This document shows positions 37,218 to 45,454 of a stretch of 64,000 nucleotides of DNA, piece after piece (within the stretch, counting starts at the first letter, position 1; each line of letters opens with the position of its first letter). The translations under genes and the position numbers were made by a program. The stretch comes from Nocardioides seonyuensis (GTDB lineage Bacteria > Actinomycetota > Actinomycetes > Propionibacteriales > Nocardioidaceae): positions 434,001 through 498,000 of the forward strand of contig NZ_CP038436.1 in NCBI RefSeq assembly GCF_004683965.1, written 5' to 3'. The notes beneath the pieces are model-generated. The model had not been told where the DNA came from. It was given only the letters and a program-made list of their open reading frames with translations, and did no database searches.

Positions 37218-37874
37218 CTACTCCAACGGCTGCTCGCCGCCCTGTGGTCCGCGCACCCACTGGGCGAGCGCTTCGGCACCTGGACCTGAGAGGTCGTCGA
37301 GGAGCGCGGACCGTCCGCAGAGGGCCAGCGCCAGCGCGGCTGCGCTCCCCTGCACCCGCGGCCCCTGCCCGTGGGTCCACTCGACGTCCTGGGCGACGAG
37401 GGTGACCTCCGGGAGGTCCGGGCCGACGAAGCCTCGTCGCGCCTGGGGGCCGACCAGCCACGTGAGCGCCTGCTGCCAGTGCTCGGCGGGGCGGTCGACG
37501 GGGAGACCGAGAGGCACGGCGACGTCGAGGGTGTGCACGAGGACGTCGGCGAGCTGGGATGCGGTGCCGAGGCCGGGTGGCGCCTTCTGCTGGTCGGCGT
37601 GGTCGCGCAGGTCGGCCACGATCGCCGCCATCGGGACATGTCCGCTGTCCCGCACGATCCGCTCGCTTGCCTTGTGGGGGTTGAACCCCGCACCCGCCAG
37701 CACGACGAGGAATTGCAGGAGTCCCCCGCCGACCGTCGGCGCCACATGGGCCGCCACGTCCTTGACCGTCCACGCCGAGCACAGGCTGTCGGTCGACCAC
37801 TGCTCCGGGGTCAGCCCCTCCAGGAGGTCAGCGAGCGCGAGCCTGTCCTCGCGCACCAAGGTCCAGATGTCCAC
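37218..37874 (-). CDS. Mycothiol-dependent maleylpyruvate-isomerase-family protein
   Basis: 218 residues from a GTG at 37874. The DinB-like metal site is visible as His in VKDVAAHVAP and His/Asp in DVLVHTLDVAV, within the MDMPI N-terminal four-helix fold. Family members use mycothiol or are metal-binding enzymes of unknown substrate. It starts 3 bp after the amidohydrolase stop, so the two are probably co-transcribed. The actual reaction is unknown. Confidence 0.85.
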   Translation of the reverse strand: MDIWTLVREDRLALADLLEGLTPEQWSTDSLCSAWTVKDVAAHVAPTVGGGLLQFLVVLAGAGFNPHKASERIVRDSGHVPMAAIVADLRDHADQQKAPPGLGTASQLADVLVHTLDVAVPLGLPVDRPAEHWQQALTWLVGPQARRGFVGPDLPEVTLVAQDVEWTHGQGPRVQGSAAALALALCGRSALLDDLSGPGAEALAQWVRGPQGGEQPLE

Positions 37875-37877
37875 GGC

Positions 37878-38741
37878 TCATGAAAGCAGGTCTGTCGCGT
37901 TGTCGTGGCAGACCGCCCGCAGCCACTGCTCCCCCAGGTCCAGCCGCTCCAGCGCCTCGAGCTGGTGGACGTAGGGGTAGGGGATGTTGGGGAAGTCGGA
38001 GCCGAGGAAGACCTTTCCGCCCAGCCCGAGGTCGCGGAGCCGGGGCAGCAGCTCGGCGGGGTAGCGGCCCCCCATCTCCTCGAAGAAGTCGGTGAACGCC
38101 ATCGTCGTGTCGAGCGCGACCCGCTCGTGGTCCTCGGCGAGGGCGAGGAAGTCGGCGTACTCCGGGGCACCGGCGTGGGCGATCACCAGTCGCAGCCGCG
38201 GGTGGCGCTGCAGCAGCTCGGCGACCGGGCCGGGGCCGGTGAGCGGCGTGGGCACCGGGCCACTGCCCGCGTGGAGCACGACCGGCGTCCCCGCCTCGGC
38301 CAGCGCTCCCCAGGCGTCGTCGAGGAGCGGGTGGCGTACGTCGAAGCCGCCGACCTGGACGTGCACCTTCCAGACCTGCACCGACTCCAGGCGCTCCGTG
38401 ACGTACGACGTCGCCTCGGTCTCGGGGTAGAAGGTGCCGCACACGAGTGCCTCGGGTGTGCGCTCGGCGTATCCGGCCGCCCAGTCGTTGAGCCAGTCAG
38501 CCATCCCGGGCCTGTGGGCGTAGGGCAGGGCGGTCCAGCGCAGCACCCCGAACGAGCGCAGGGTCTCGGCGAGCGCCTCGTCCGCGTCGCGGTAGTGCAG
38601 CGGCCACTCCCGCCCGATGAGCGGGCCCGCCGAGTCGAACTGGGCCCGCACCTTGGCCATCACCTGTGGGGGAAGGAAGTGGGTGTGCAGGTCGACCAGG
38701 CCGGGCAGCCCGATCCGTGCCGCCCACGCGGTGGGTGTCAT
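37878..38741 (-). CDS. Amidohydrolase family (TIM-barrel) protein
   Basis: 287 residues. It has the Amidohydro_2 pattern: DLHTHFLPP at the first strand, VVLHAGSGP and VIAHAGAPE with metal-site His residues, and FLGSDFPNIPYPY with the catalytic Asp. Relatives include decarboxylases and lactonases such as those acting on aromatic acids. Substrate unknown. The ATG at 38741 is 13 bp from the smpB stop; the gene is followed by the mycothiol-type protein. Confidence 0.88.
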   Translation of the reverse strand: MTPTAWAARIGLPGLVDLHTHFLPPQVMAKVRAQFDSAGPLIGREWPLHYRDADEALAETLRSFGVLRWTALPYAHRPGMADWLNDWAAGYAERTPEALVCGTFYPETEATSYVTERLESVQVWKVHVQVGGFDVRHPLLDDAWGALAEAGTPVVLHAGSGPVPTPLTGPGPVAELLQRHPRLRLVIAHAGAPEYADFLALAEDHERVALDTTMAFTDFFEEMGGRYPAELLPRLRDLGLGGKVFLGSDFPNIPYPYVHQLEALERLDLGEQWLRAVCHDNATDLLS

Positions 38742-38754
38742 CCGCGGCCCGCCC

Positions 38755-39234
38755 CTAGTCCTGGTAGCCCTTGAGCCGGCGCTGGACGGCCTGCTCCTTC
38801 TCCCGGTTGGCCTGGCGCTCGGCCAGCGAGTGGCGCTTGTCGTAGGCCTTCTTGCCTCGCGCCAGCCCGATCTCGACCTTGGCGCGGCCGTCCTTGAAGT
38901 AGAGCGCGAGCGGCACGATGGTGTAGCCCTTGTCGGTGATCTTGCGCTCGATCTTGGCGATCTCGGAGCGGTTGAGCAGGAGCTTGCGGCGGCGTCGCGC
39001 GGAGTGGTTGGTCCAGGTGCCCTGGGTGTATTCGGGGATGTGGACGCCCAGCAGCCACACCTCGCCGTTGTCCACCTCGGCGAAGCCGTCCATCAACGAG
39101 GCGCGCCCCATCCGCAGCGACTTGACCTCGGTCCCCATCAGGACGAGCCCGGCCTCCCAGGTGTCCTCGATGTGGTAGTCGTGGCGCGCCTTCTTGTTCT
39201 GCGCGACCATCTTCTGGCCTTGCTCCTTCGGCAT
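38755..39234 (-). CDS. smpB: SsrA-binding protein SmpB
   Basis: 159 residues, typical length. It shows [40 protein letters not shown], and the basic C-terminal helix ([20 protein letters not shown]) that enters the empty mRNA channel. It binds tmRNA and brings it to stalled ribosomes. The gene sits 3 kb from ssrA and downstream of ftsX and the M23 gene, a conserved actinobacterial order. Confidence 0.97.
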   Translation of the reverse strand: MPKEQGQKMVAQNKKARHDYHIEDTWEAGLVLMGTEVKSLRMGRASLMDGFAEVDNGEVWLLGVHIPEYTQGTWTNHSARRRRKLLLNRSEIAKIERKITDKGYTIVPLALYFKDGRAKVEIGLARGKKAYDKRHSLAERQANREKEQAVQRRLKGYQD

Positions 39235-39322
39235 CCGGCCATTCTCTCAGTCGATGTCCAACCGGATTCGGCGGGTTTCGAGACGGTCGCTGCGCGACCT
39301 CCTCAACCAGCGACGGTATGAC

Positions 39323-40633
39323 TCAGAACCAGTTCATCGGGTCGACCGGGCGACCGTTGGCCAGCACCGTGTAGTGCAGGTGGCAGGCCGTCGACCAGCC
39401 GGTGTCGCCGGTGTAGCCCACGACCTCGCCGCGCGAGACCTGCGCGCCGACGCCGACGGTGTAGCGGCTGGCGTGGTTGTAGATCGCGGCCAGGCTGACC
39501 CCGCGCTGGACGCCGTAGTCGACGACGAGGCGCTGGCCGTAGACCGCGCTCCAGTAGGACGCCACCACGCGACCGTCGGCGGACGCGCGCATCGGGACGC
39601 CACAGCCGCCGCCGAAGTCGACGCCGTCGTGGAGGCCCCAGTAGTGGTAGATCGGGTGGTCGCGGTAGCCGAACGGCGAGGTGACGTAGGTGCTGACCGG
39701 CCAGCTCAGGGTGCCCCCGCTGGGCGCGTCGGCTCCGGCACGGGCGTTGGCACGGGCGGCGCGGGCCCGGGCACGGCGCAGCGCGGCGAGGGCACGGCGG
39801 CGCAGCATCTCCTTGATCTTGGCGTCCTGCCTCTGGAGCACGCGGAGCTTGGCGGCGTCGGCCGCACGCGCCTTGCGGGCCTCGCGCTGGGCGGCGGAGC
39901 GCTCGCTCACGAGGCCGGCGACGGTCGTGCGCGCGGCCTCCTTCTCGGCCTCCAGCTGCTGCCGCAGGGCCAGCTGCTCGGCCGCGGCCTTGCGCTGGAC
40001 GGCGACGACGTCGCGGGCCTCGGTCACCTGGCGCTCGCGGACCTCGAGCAGCACCTCGGTGGCCTTCAGCTCGTCGTACGCCCGCACCTCCTGGCCCACG
40101 ACCACGTCACGGACGCCCTCCTGGCGGGTGAGGTCCTCGGTGGTGTCGGCGTTGACCAGGGAGGAGAATGCGAGGAGCTCGGGATCTCCCTCGGAGTACA
40201 TGTCGGCCACCATGGAGGCGACGTGCTGGCGCTGCTCGTCGCGGGCGACGCGGCCGGCCTCGAGCTCGGCCTCGGCGGCAGCCAGCTCGGCCTCTGCCTC
40301 GGCGAGGGCCGCCTGCATGGCGGCGTCCTTCTCCTCTGCCACCTCGAGCTTGCCCCGTGCAGTGGCGAGCTCGGCCTGGGCGGCGGTGAGCTGGGTGCGT
40401 GCGGCCTCGAGCCGGCTCGTGGCCTTGCTCAGCGCCGCGCTGGAGTGGTCGAGGTCGGTCTCGGCGCCCTTGAGCTTCTTCTGCACGTGGCGCTGCTTGT
40501 TCTTGAGGTCGTCGGCAGCGGACACCCCGGCGGTCGCTGAGGTCTGGGGGGCTGAGGTGGCGCCCACGGCCATGACCACGGCAAAGGATGCTGCGGCCAG
40601 GCGGCGGCGGGCGGTACGGGGGAAGAGACGCAC
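39323..40633 (-). CDS. Secreted M23 peptidase with coiled coil (EnvC-like)
   Basis: 436 residues from a GTG at 40633 with GAAGG eight bases upstream. Signal peptide (AAASFAVVMAVGATSAP), then long heptad-rich coiled coil (about residues 40-290), then a LytM/M23 domain with zinc ligands in HDGVDFGGGCG and CHLHYTV. The layout matches murein hydrolases or activators governed by FtsEX, and ftsX is directly upstream. Both HxH and HxxxD elements remain, so it may be catalytically active, unlike E. coli EnvC. Confidence 0.9.
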   Translation of the reverse strand: MRLFPRTARRRLAAASFAVVMAVGATSAPQTSATAGVSAADDLKNKQRHVQKKLKGAETDLDHSSAALSKATSRLEAARTQLTAAQAELATARGKLEVAEEKDAAMQAALAEAEAELAAAEAELEAGRVARDEQRQHVASMVADMYSEGDPELLAFSSLVNADTTEDLTRQEGVRDVVVGQEVRAYDELKATEVLLEVRERQVTEARDVVAVQRKAAAEQLALRQQLEAEKEAARTTVAGLVSERSAAQREARKARAADAAKLRVLQRQDAKIKEMLRRRALAALRRARARAARANARAGADAPSGGTLSWPVSTYVTSPFGYRDHPIYHYWGLHDGVDFGGGCGVPMRASADGRVVASYWSAVYGQRLVVDYGVQRGVSLAAIYNHASRYTVGVGAQVSRGEVVGYTGDTGWSTACHLHYTVLANGRPVDPMNWF

Positions 40634-40703
40634 CGTGCTGCCTTCATGTGTTCGGGGAAGTGGTGTCCCTGGGACGGGACACGATGACGCTAACCCCCCG
40701 AGA

Positions 40704-41615
40704 TCACACTTTGAGGTATTTGCGTGTCAGTACGAGTGTCGGAAGCAACGTGAGCAGCGGCCCGAGCACCGCCACGGAGGCGAAGGCCATCCAGAACTCC
40801 GACCAGCCGATCCAGGGAATGAACTTCAGCTGGTTGGCCGAGAGCCGCTCGATCCCGAAGTAGACGAAGCCCGCCAGGGTCCCCCCGGCGAGCAGCACGC
40901 CCACGATCGCGGTGACCAGCGCCTCGAGGAGGAACGGCAGCGCGATGTAGAGCGTCGAGGCGCCGATCCACCGCATGATGCCGATCTCCTTGCGCCGCGC
41001 GAACGCCGCCAGCCGGATCGTGTTGGCCACCAGGAGGAGGGCGGCGAAGACCAGGAAGGCGGCCGTGCCGAGCGCCACCGACTGCATCGCCTTCATCATC
41101 CACAGGATGGGCGCGATCTGGTCGCGCATGTCGCGCACCTTCGCGACCCCGTCGAGGCCCTGGACCGCGCTGGTGATGCCTTCGTACTTCTCGGGGTCCT
41201 CCAGGGTGATCCAGATGCTCTGCGGCATGTCGTCGACGGTGATCGCCGGGTTGTCGCCGGCGAAGAGCTCGGCACCGTAGAGCTCACGAGCCTTGTCGAG
41301 GGCCTGCTGGCTGGACTCGAAGCGGTAGGTCGCCACCTCGGGGTTCTCCTCCACCACCGTCGCGATCTCGGCCTTCTGCGCGTCCGTCACATCGTTGGGG
41401 CACACCGGGGTCGGGTCGTTGGAGCGGCACAGGTAGACGGTGATCTGGAGCTCGTTGCCCCACTGCTCGGCAGCCTTGGCGGCCTGCTGGTTGAACATCA
41501 CGCCCACACCGACCAGCGTCAGCGAGACGAACAGGGTCAGCACCACGGCCAGGTGCATCGTCAGGTTGCGACGCAGGCCCTGGCCGAGCTCGGAGAAGAC
41601 ATAACGAAGCTGCAT
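40704..41615 (-). CDS. ftsX: Cell-division ABC permease FtsX
   Basis: 303 residues. Begins MQLRYVFSELGQGLRRNLTM, one membrane helix, a ~130-residue extracytoplasmic domain with two Cys (LCRSNDPTPVCP), then three helices. FtsX with FtsE transmits ATP hydrolysis across the membrane to control peptidoglycan hydrolases during division. It lies 48 bp downstream of ftsE and upstream of the M23 coiled-coil gene, its probable target. Confidence 0.95.
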   Translation of the reverse strand: MQLRYVFSELGQGLRRNLTMHLAVVLTLFVSLTLVGVGVMFNQQAAKAAEQWGNELQITVYLCRSNDPTPVCPNDVTDAQKAEIATVVEENPEVATYRFESSQQALDKARELYGAELFAGDNPAITVDDMPQSIWITLEDPEKYEGITSAVQGLDGVAKVRDMRDQIAPILWMMKAMQSVALGTAAFLVFAALLLVANTIRLAAFARRKEIGIMRWIGASTLYIALPFLLEALVTAIVGVLLAGGTLAGFVYFGIERLSANQLKFIPWIGWSEFWMAFASVAVLGPLLTLLPTLVLTRKYLKV

Positions 41616-41663
41616 GAAGGAGGGGCTCCCGGTCGAAGAGGTCGGGTCGGAGGTCTGTGGTGG

Positions 41664-42353
41664 CTAGTTCTGGACGCCGTAGACGCCCTGCGCCTGGTCG
41701 CGGATGACGTGGCCGTGGTCCAGCTCGATGACGCGCTTGCGCATCTGGTCGACGATCCCGGCGTCGTGGGTCGCCATCACGACGGTCGTGCCGGTGCGGT
41801 TGATGCGGTCGAGCAGCTTCATGATGCCGACCGAGGTGTTGGGGTCGAGGTTTCCCGTGGGCTCGTCGGCGATCAGGATCATCGGCCGGTTGACGAAGGC
41901 GCGCGCGACGGCGACGCGCTGCTGCTCGCCGCCGGAGAGCTCGTCGGGCATCCGGTCGCCCTTGCCGGTCAGGCCCACCAGCTCGAGCGTCTCGGGGACC
42001 AGCTGGTTGATCTCCTTGCGGGACTTGCCGAGCACCTGCAGGGCGAAGGCGACGTTCTCGCTGACGGTCTTGTTGGGGAGCAGGCGGAAGTCCTGGAAGA
42101 CCGTGCCGATGTCGCGGCGCAGTCGCGGCACCTTCCAGCTGGCCAGCCGGTCGATCTCCTTGCCGGCGACGTAGACGCGGCCGCTGGTGGGACGGTACTC
42201 GCGCAGCACCAGCCGCAGGAAGGTCGACTTGCCGGACCCCGAGGACCCCACGAGGAAGACGAACTCGCCCTTCTCGATGTCGACCGAGACGCGGTCGAGC
42301 GCGGGGTTGGGGTGGCCGGGATAGGTCTTGGTGACCTTCTCGAAACGAATCAC
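41664..42353 (-). CDS. ftsE: Cell-division ABC ATPase FtsE
   Basis: 229 residues from a GTG at 42353 ([20 protein letters not shown]). Walker A is [12 protein letters not shown], the ABC signature [14 protein letters not shown], and Walker [13 protein letters not shown]. It is the cytoplasmic ATPase of FtsEX. It has no clear Shine-Dalgarno. Transcription is minus-strand, away from the sigma-factor gene that begins 148 bp upstream on the other strand. Confidence 0.96.
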   Translation of the reverse strand: MIRFEKVTKTYPGHPNPALDRVSVDIEKGEFVFLVGSSGSGKSTFLRLVLREYRPTSGRVYVAGKEIDRLASWKVPRLRRDIGTVFQDFRLLPNKTVSENVAFALQVLGKSRKEINQLVPETLELVGLTGKGDRMPDELSGGEQQRVAVARAFVNRPMILIADEPTGNLDPNTSVGIMKLLDRINRTGTTVVMATHDAGIVDQMRKRVIELDHGHVIRDQAQGVYGVQN

Positions 42354-42423
42354 GCGTCGAGGTTACGCGAGGGGGGTACGGCGACCGTCCCCCACGCGCG
42401 GGACAGAGATTCTCATCCTGCGA

Positions 42424-42452
42424 TGCAACCGGGCACTAGCCTCCGGCGTGTT
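42424..42452 (+). promoter_or_regulatory. Putative ECF-type promoter of the sigma-factor gene
   Basis: TGCAACC (42424-42430) and CGTGTT (42447-42452) are separated by 16 bp, the form of ECF -35 (AAC) and -10 (CGT) elements, about 50 bp upstream of the sigma-factor ATG. It could be autoregulated. Confidence 0.5.
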
Positions 42453-42501
42453 GATCTCGTAGGCGCCGCACAGGGCGTCACAGGGAAGACGGGGACGATC
42501 C

Positions 42502-43011
42502 ATGGGGCCAGCGCCCGAGCAGGAGTTCGCGCAGTTCTACGACGCGACGTGGCCGCGCACCCTGGCGTGCACCTACGCCATGACCGGCGAGATCGGCGTG
42601 GCCGAGGAGCTGGCCCAGGAGGCCTACACGCGGGCATGGGCGCGCTGGTCCCAGATCGCGCGGTACGACGAGCCGGGCGCGTGGGTGCGCCAGGTGGCGA
42701 CACGCCTGGCCGTGAGCAGGTGGAGGCGGAGCCGGGCGGCCAGGTCCTGGCAGCAGCGCCACCGCCACGTGATCGAGGTCGACGGCCCGAGCGAGACCTC
42801 TGCGCTGCTGATCACCGCCCTGCGCCAGCTCCCCGAGGCCCAGCGCCGCGCGATCGTCCTCCACCACCTCGCGGACTTCCCGGTCGAGGAGGTCGCCCGC
42901 CTCGAGAAGTGCCCCAGCGGCACCGTCAAGGCGCGTCTCTCCCGCGGCCGCGCCGCGCTCGGCGAGATCCTCGCCGACCCCAGCCAGAACGGAGCACCCA
43001 CGCATGCCTGA
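42502..43011 (+). CDS. SigE-family ECF-like RNA polymerase sigma factor
   Basis: 169 residues. Region 2 covers about residues 8-75 (EFAQFYDATWPRTLACTYAM; AEELAQEAYTRAWARW) and region 4 about 110-158 (LRQLPEAQRRAIVLHHLADF; CPSGTVKARLSRGRAAL). This matches the small SigE70-type group common in actinobacteria. GGGGA precedes the ATG at 42502. Its end overlaps the next gene by 8 bp. The regulon is unknown. Confidence 0.9.
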   Translation: MGPAPEQEFAQFYDATWPRTLACTYAMTGEIGVAEELAQEAYTRAWARWSQIARYDEPGAWVRQVATRLAVSRWRRSRAARSWQQRHRHVIEVDGPSETSALLITALRQLPEAQRRAIVLHHLADFPVEEVARLEKCPSGTVKARLSRGRAALGEILADPSQNGAPTHA

Positions 43012-44272
43012 GAGCCACGCCCGCGACCTCGACCTCGACGAGGCCTTCGACTCCCTTGCCCGCGACCTCGGCGCCCGACCGGGCGCGCCGGGAGCGTCTG
43101 CCGCCGTCGCGACCGTCCGGCGCCGGCGTCGTACGACGCTCGCTGCGGTCGGCGCGGCGGTCGCCGTCGTCGTCGCCGCGGTGGCGCTCCCCCAGCTCAC
43201 GGGAGGAACGAGCAACGACGAGCGCCGCGACGTGGCCACGACCGGCGACGGGGCCGTCTTCACCGGCGCCGCCTTCAGCGACGCCACCGACGGGTGGACA
43301 GGGCCCTGGCACGAGGCGACCAAGGGCGACTCCATGGAGGAGGTCGCGTTCGGGCAGGCGGCGTGCCTCGACCAGCTGCGGGGCGCGGGAACCAACGTCA
43401 CGCCCCGCCGCTTCGGAGACGTGGTCCTGGTCTCGGAGACAGGCAGGTCTGCGGCATTCGTGACGTTCGGGGAGTTCCGCACCGCCGCGGACGCGGCGAC
43501 GGTGATCGACATGTACGCCCCCAGTGCGCTCGAGGATGCGTGCGGAGTCGTCCCCGACGTCTCCACCGTCGGGTCCACCGAGGCCCGCCATCTCCACGTT
43601 CCCGACGGGTCGTCGAAACCGGCAGCCGACGTGTGGTTGGCCTTCGACGGTCCCCGGATCGCGATGCTCGCCGTCGTCGCCCCTGATGCCGCACCAGCAG
43701 AGGTGCAGGAACGTGTCGCGGAGCTGCTGGACCGCGCGATGGACGCGGACATCAGCTTCGAGTCCTCCATGACGCGGGTCGAGGAGGGGTCGGGCGACTC
43801 AGCCTCGTCCAGCGACGTCGTGCCGTACTACACCCCCCTCACCCGCGCCGCCGTGGCACGGGCAACGGGTGGATGGCCGGCCCGGGTCACCACCAGCTCC
43901 GAGCTGCCGTGCACCGCGACCTTCCCCCTCAGCGCTCAGTCCTGGGGGTCGGCGTCGAGCGCCCGCTTGGGCTTCACCACCTCCCAAGCAGGCCTGGAGA
44001 CCGAGGACGCAGCCCGCGCGTCGGTGGACGAGGTTGCCGACACGCTCGCCTCCTGCCAGCGGGCCGCGTGGGCCGTCACCACCGGCACGTTGCGCGGCGA
44101 CCGGACGCTGTCCGCGTCGTCGGCGGAGGGCACCTTCGTGCTCGCCCAGCGCGGCGCCACCCTCGCGTGGGTCGCGATCGGCGAGCCCGACGCGCCGGAG
44201 CCTGCGGTGCAGGCCATCGCCTCGCTCCTCCACGACACTCTGGCCGTGGGAGGCGACGCCGAGAAGCGCTGA
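43004..44272 (+). CDS. Single-pass membrane protein, candidate anti-sigma partner
   Basis: 422 residues. The N-terminal ~40 are cytoplasmic and acidic then Arg-rich, one membrane helix spans ~45-63, and a ~355-residue extracytoplasmic region follows with repeated acidic/Thr-rich segments and Cys residues in two similar halves (QAACLDQLRG... / ASCQRAAWAV...). No zinc anti-sigma HxxxCxxC is visible. The 8-bp overlap with the sigma gene and topology suggest it controls that factor. Function is inferred. Confidence 0.75.
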   Translation: MPESHARDLDLDEAFDSLARDLGARPGAPGASAAVATVRRRRRTTLAAVGAAVAVVVAAVALPQLTGGTSNDERRDVATTGDGAVFTGAAFSDATDGWTGPWHEATKGDSMEEVAFGQAACLDQLRGAGTNVTPRRFGDVVLVSETGRSAAFVTFGEFRTAADAATVIDMYAPSALEDACGVVPDVSTVGSTEARHLHVPDGSSKPAADVWLAFDGPRIAMLAVVAPDAAPAEVQERVAELLDRAMDADISFESSMTRVEEGSGDSASSSDVVPYYTPLTRAAVARATGGWPARVTTSSELPCTATFPLSAQSWGSASSARLGFTTSQAGLETEDAARASVDEVADTLASCQRAAWAVTTGTLRGDRTLSASSAEGTFVLAQRGATLAWVAIGEPDAPEPAVQAIASLLHDTLAVGGDAEKR

Positions 44273-45388
44273 TCAGGCGTCTGCCTTCTCCGCACCGCGG
44301 CGCCAGCGGATGCCGGCCTCCATGAAGTCGTCGAGCGCCCCGTCGAACACCGCGGCGGGGTTGCCGGACTCGTGGCCGGTGCGCAGGTCCTTGACCACCT
44401 GGTAGGGGTTGAGCACGTAGTTGCGCATCTGGTCGCCCCAGCTCGCGGCGACGTCGCCCTTGAGGTCCTTCTTCAGCGCGGCCTCCTCCGCCTTCTTGAG
44501 CGCGAGGAGCTTGGCCTTGAGCACCACCATGGCGGAGGCCTTGTTCTGCAGCTGGGACTTCTCGTTCTGACAGGAGACGACCGTCCCGGTCGGGATGTGC
44601 GTCAGTCGTACGGCGGAGTCGGTGGTGTTGACCGACTGGCCGCCAGGTCCGCCGGAGCGGTAGACGTCGGTGCGGATGTCGTTCTCGTCGATCTCGATCT
44701 CGTCGGTCTGCTCGAGCACCGGGATGACCTCGACGGCCGCGAAGGACGTCTGGCGCCGGCCCTGGTTGTCGAAGGGGCTGATCCGCACCAGGCGGTGGGT
44801 CCCGGACTCGACCGACAGGGTGCCGTAGGCGTAGGGCGCCCTGATGGCGAACTCGGCCGACTTGATGCCGGCCTCCTCGGCGTAGGAGACGTCATAGACC
44901 TCGACGCCGTACTTGTGCTGCTCGGCCCAGCGCGTGTACATCCGCATGAGCATCTCGGCGAAGTCGGCCGCGTCGACCCCGCCGGCGCCCGAGCGGATGC
45001 TCACGATGGCGTCGCGCTCGTCGTACTCTCCCGACAGGAGCGTGCGGATCTCGAGCGACTCGACGGACTTCTTGATGCGGGTGAGCTCTCGCTCGGAGTC
45101 GGCGAGCGTCTCGGCGTCGCCCTCCTCCTGGCCCATCTCGACCATGAGCGCGAGGTCCTCGATGCGGGACTCCAGGCCGGTGAAGCGGTCGAGCTCGCCC
45201 TGCAGCGCGGAGAGGCGGCCGGTCACCCGGGTCGCGTTGGCCTGGTCGTCCCAGAGGTCGGGCGCGGCGACCTGCTCGCCGAGGTCGGCGACCTCGGTGC
45301 GCATCCGGTCGAGGTCGAGGACCTGGCCGATGGTCTTCATGGTCGCTCGCAGCTGTCGGATCTCGGTGTCGAACTCAATGCCTGCCAC
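44273..45388 (-). CDS. prfB: Peptide chain release factor 2
   Basis: 371 residues from a GTG at 45388 ([17 protein letters not shown]), which matches actinobacterial RF2 starts. The stop-codon recognition tripeptide is SPF (204-206) and the hydrolysis motif GGQ (249-251 in [15 protein letters not shown]). It releases peptides at UGA and UAA. The frame is continuous, so there is no programmed frameshift. In many actinobacteria prfB directly precedes ftsE; here the sigma/membrane-protein pair lies between them on the other strand. Confidence 0.96.
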   Translation of the reverse strand: MAGIEFDTEIRQLRATMKTIGQVLDLDRMRTEVADLGEQVAAPDLWDDQANATRVTGRLSALQGELDRFTGLESRIEDLALMVEMGQEEGDAETLADSERELTRIKKSVESLEIRTLLSGEYDERDAIVSIRSGAGGVDAADFAEMLMRMYTRWAEQHKYGVEVYDVSYAEEAGIKSAEFAIRAPYAYGTLSVESGTHRLVRISPFDNQGRRQTSFAAVEVIPVLEQTDEIEIDENDIRTDVYRSGGPGGQSVNTTDSAVRLTHIPTGTVVSCQNEKSQLQNKASAMVVLKAKLLALKKAEEAALKKDLKGDVAASWGDQMRNYVLNPYQVVKDLRTGHESGNPAAVFDGALDDFMEAGIRWRRGAEKADA

Positions 45389-45454
45389 GAGGAGCAAGCC
45401 TACGGCCCCCGGCACGCCCGAGCGCCATCGCGCCCCGCGCAGAGCACCGACTGC

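Noticed and set aside
44273..45388. Programmed frameshift in prfB
   Set aside because: The frame is continuous from GTG to stop, and no internal slippery stop is needed.
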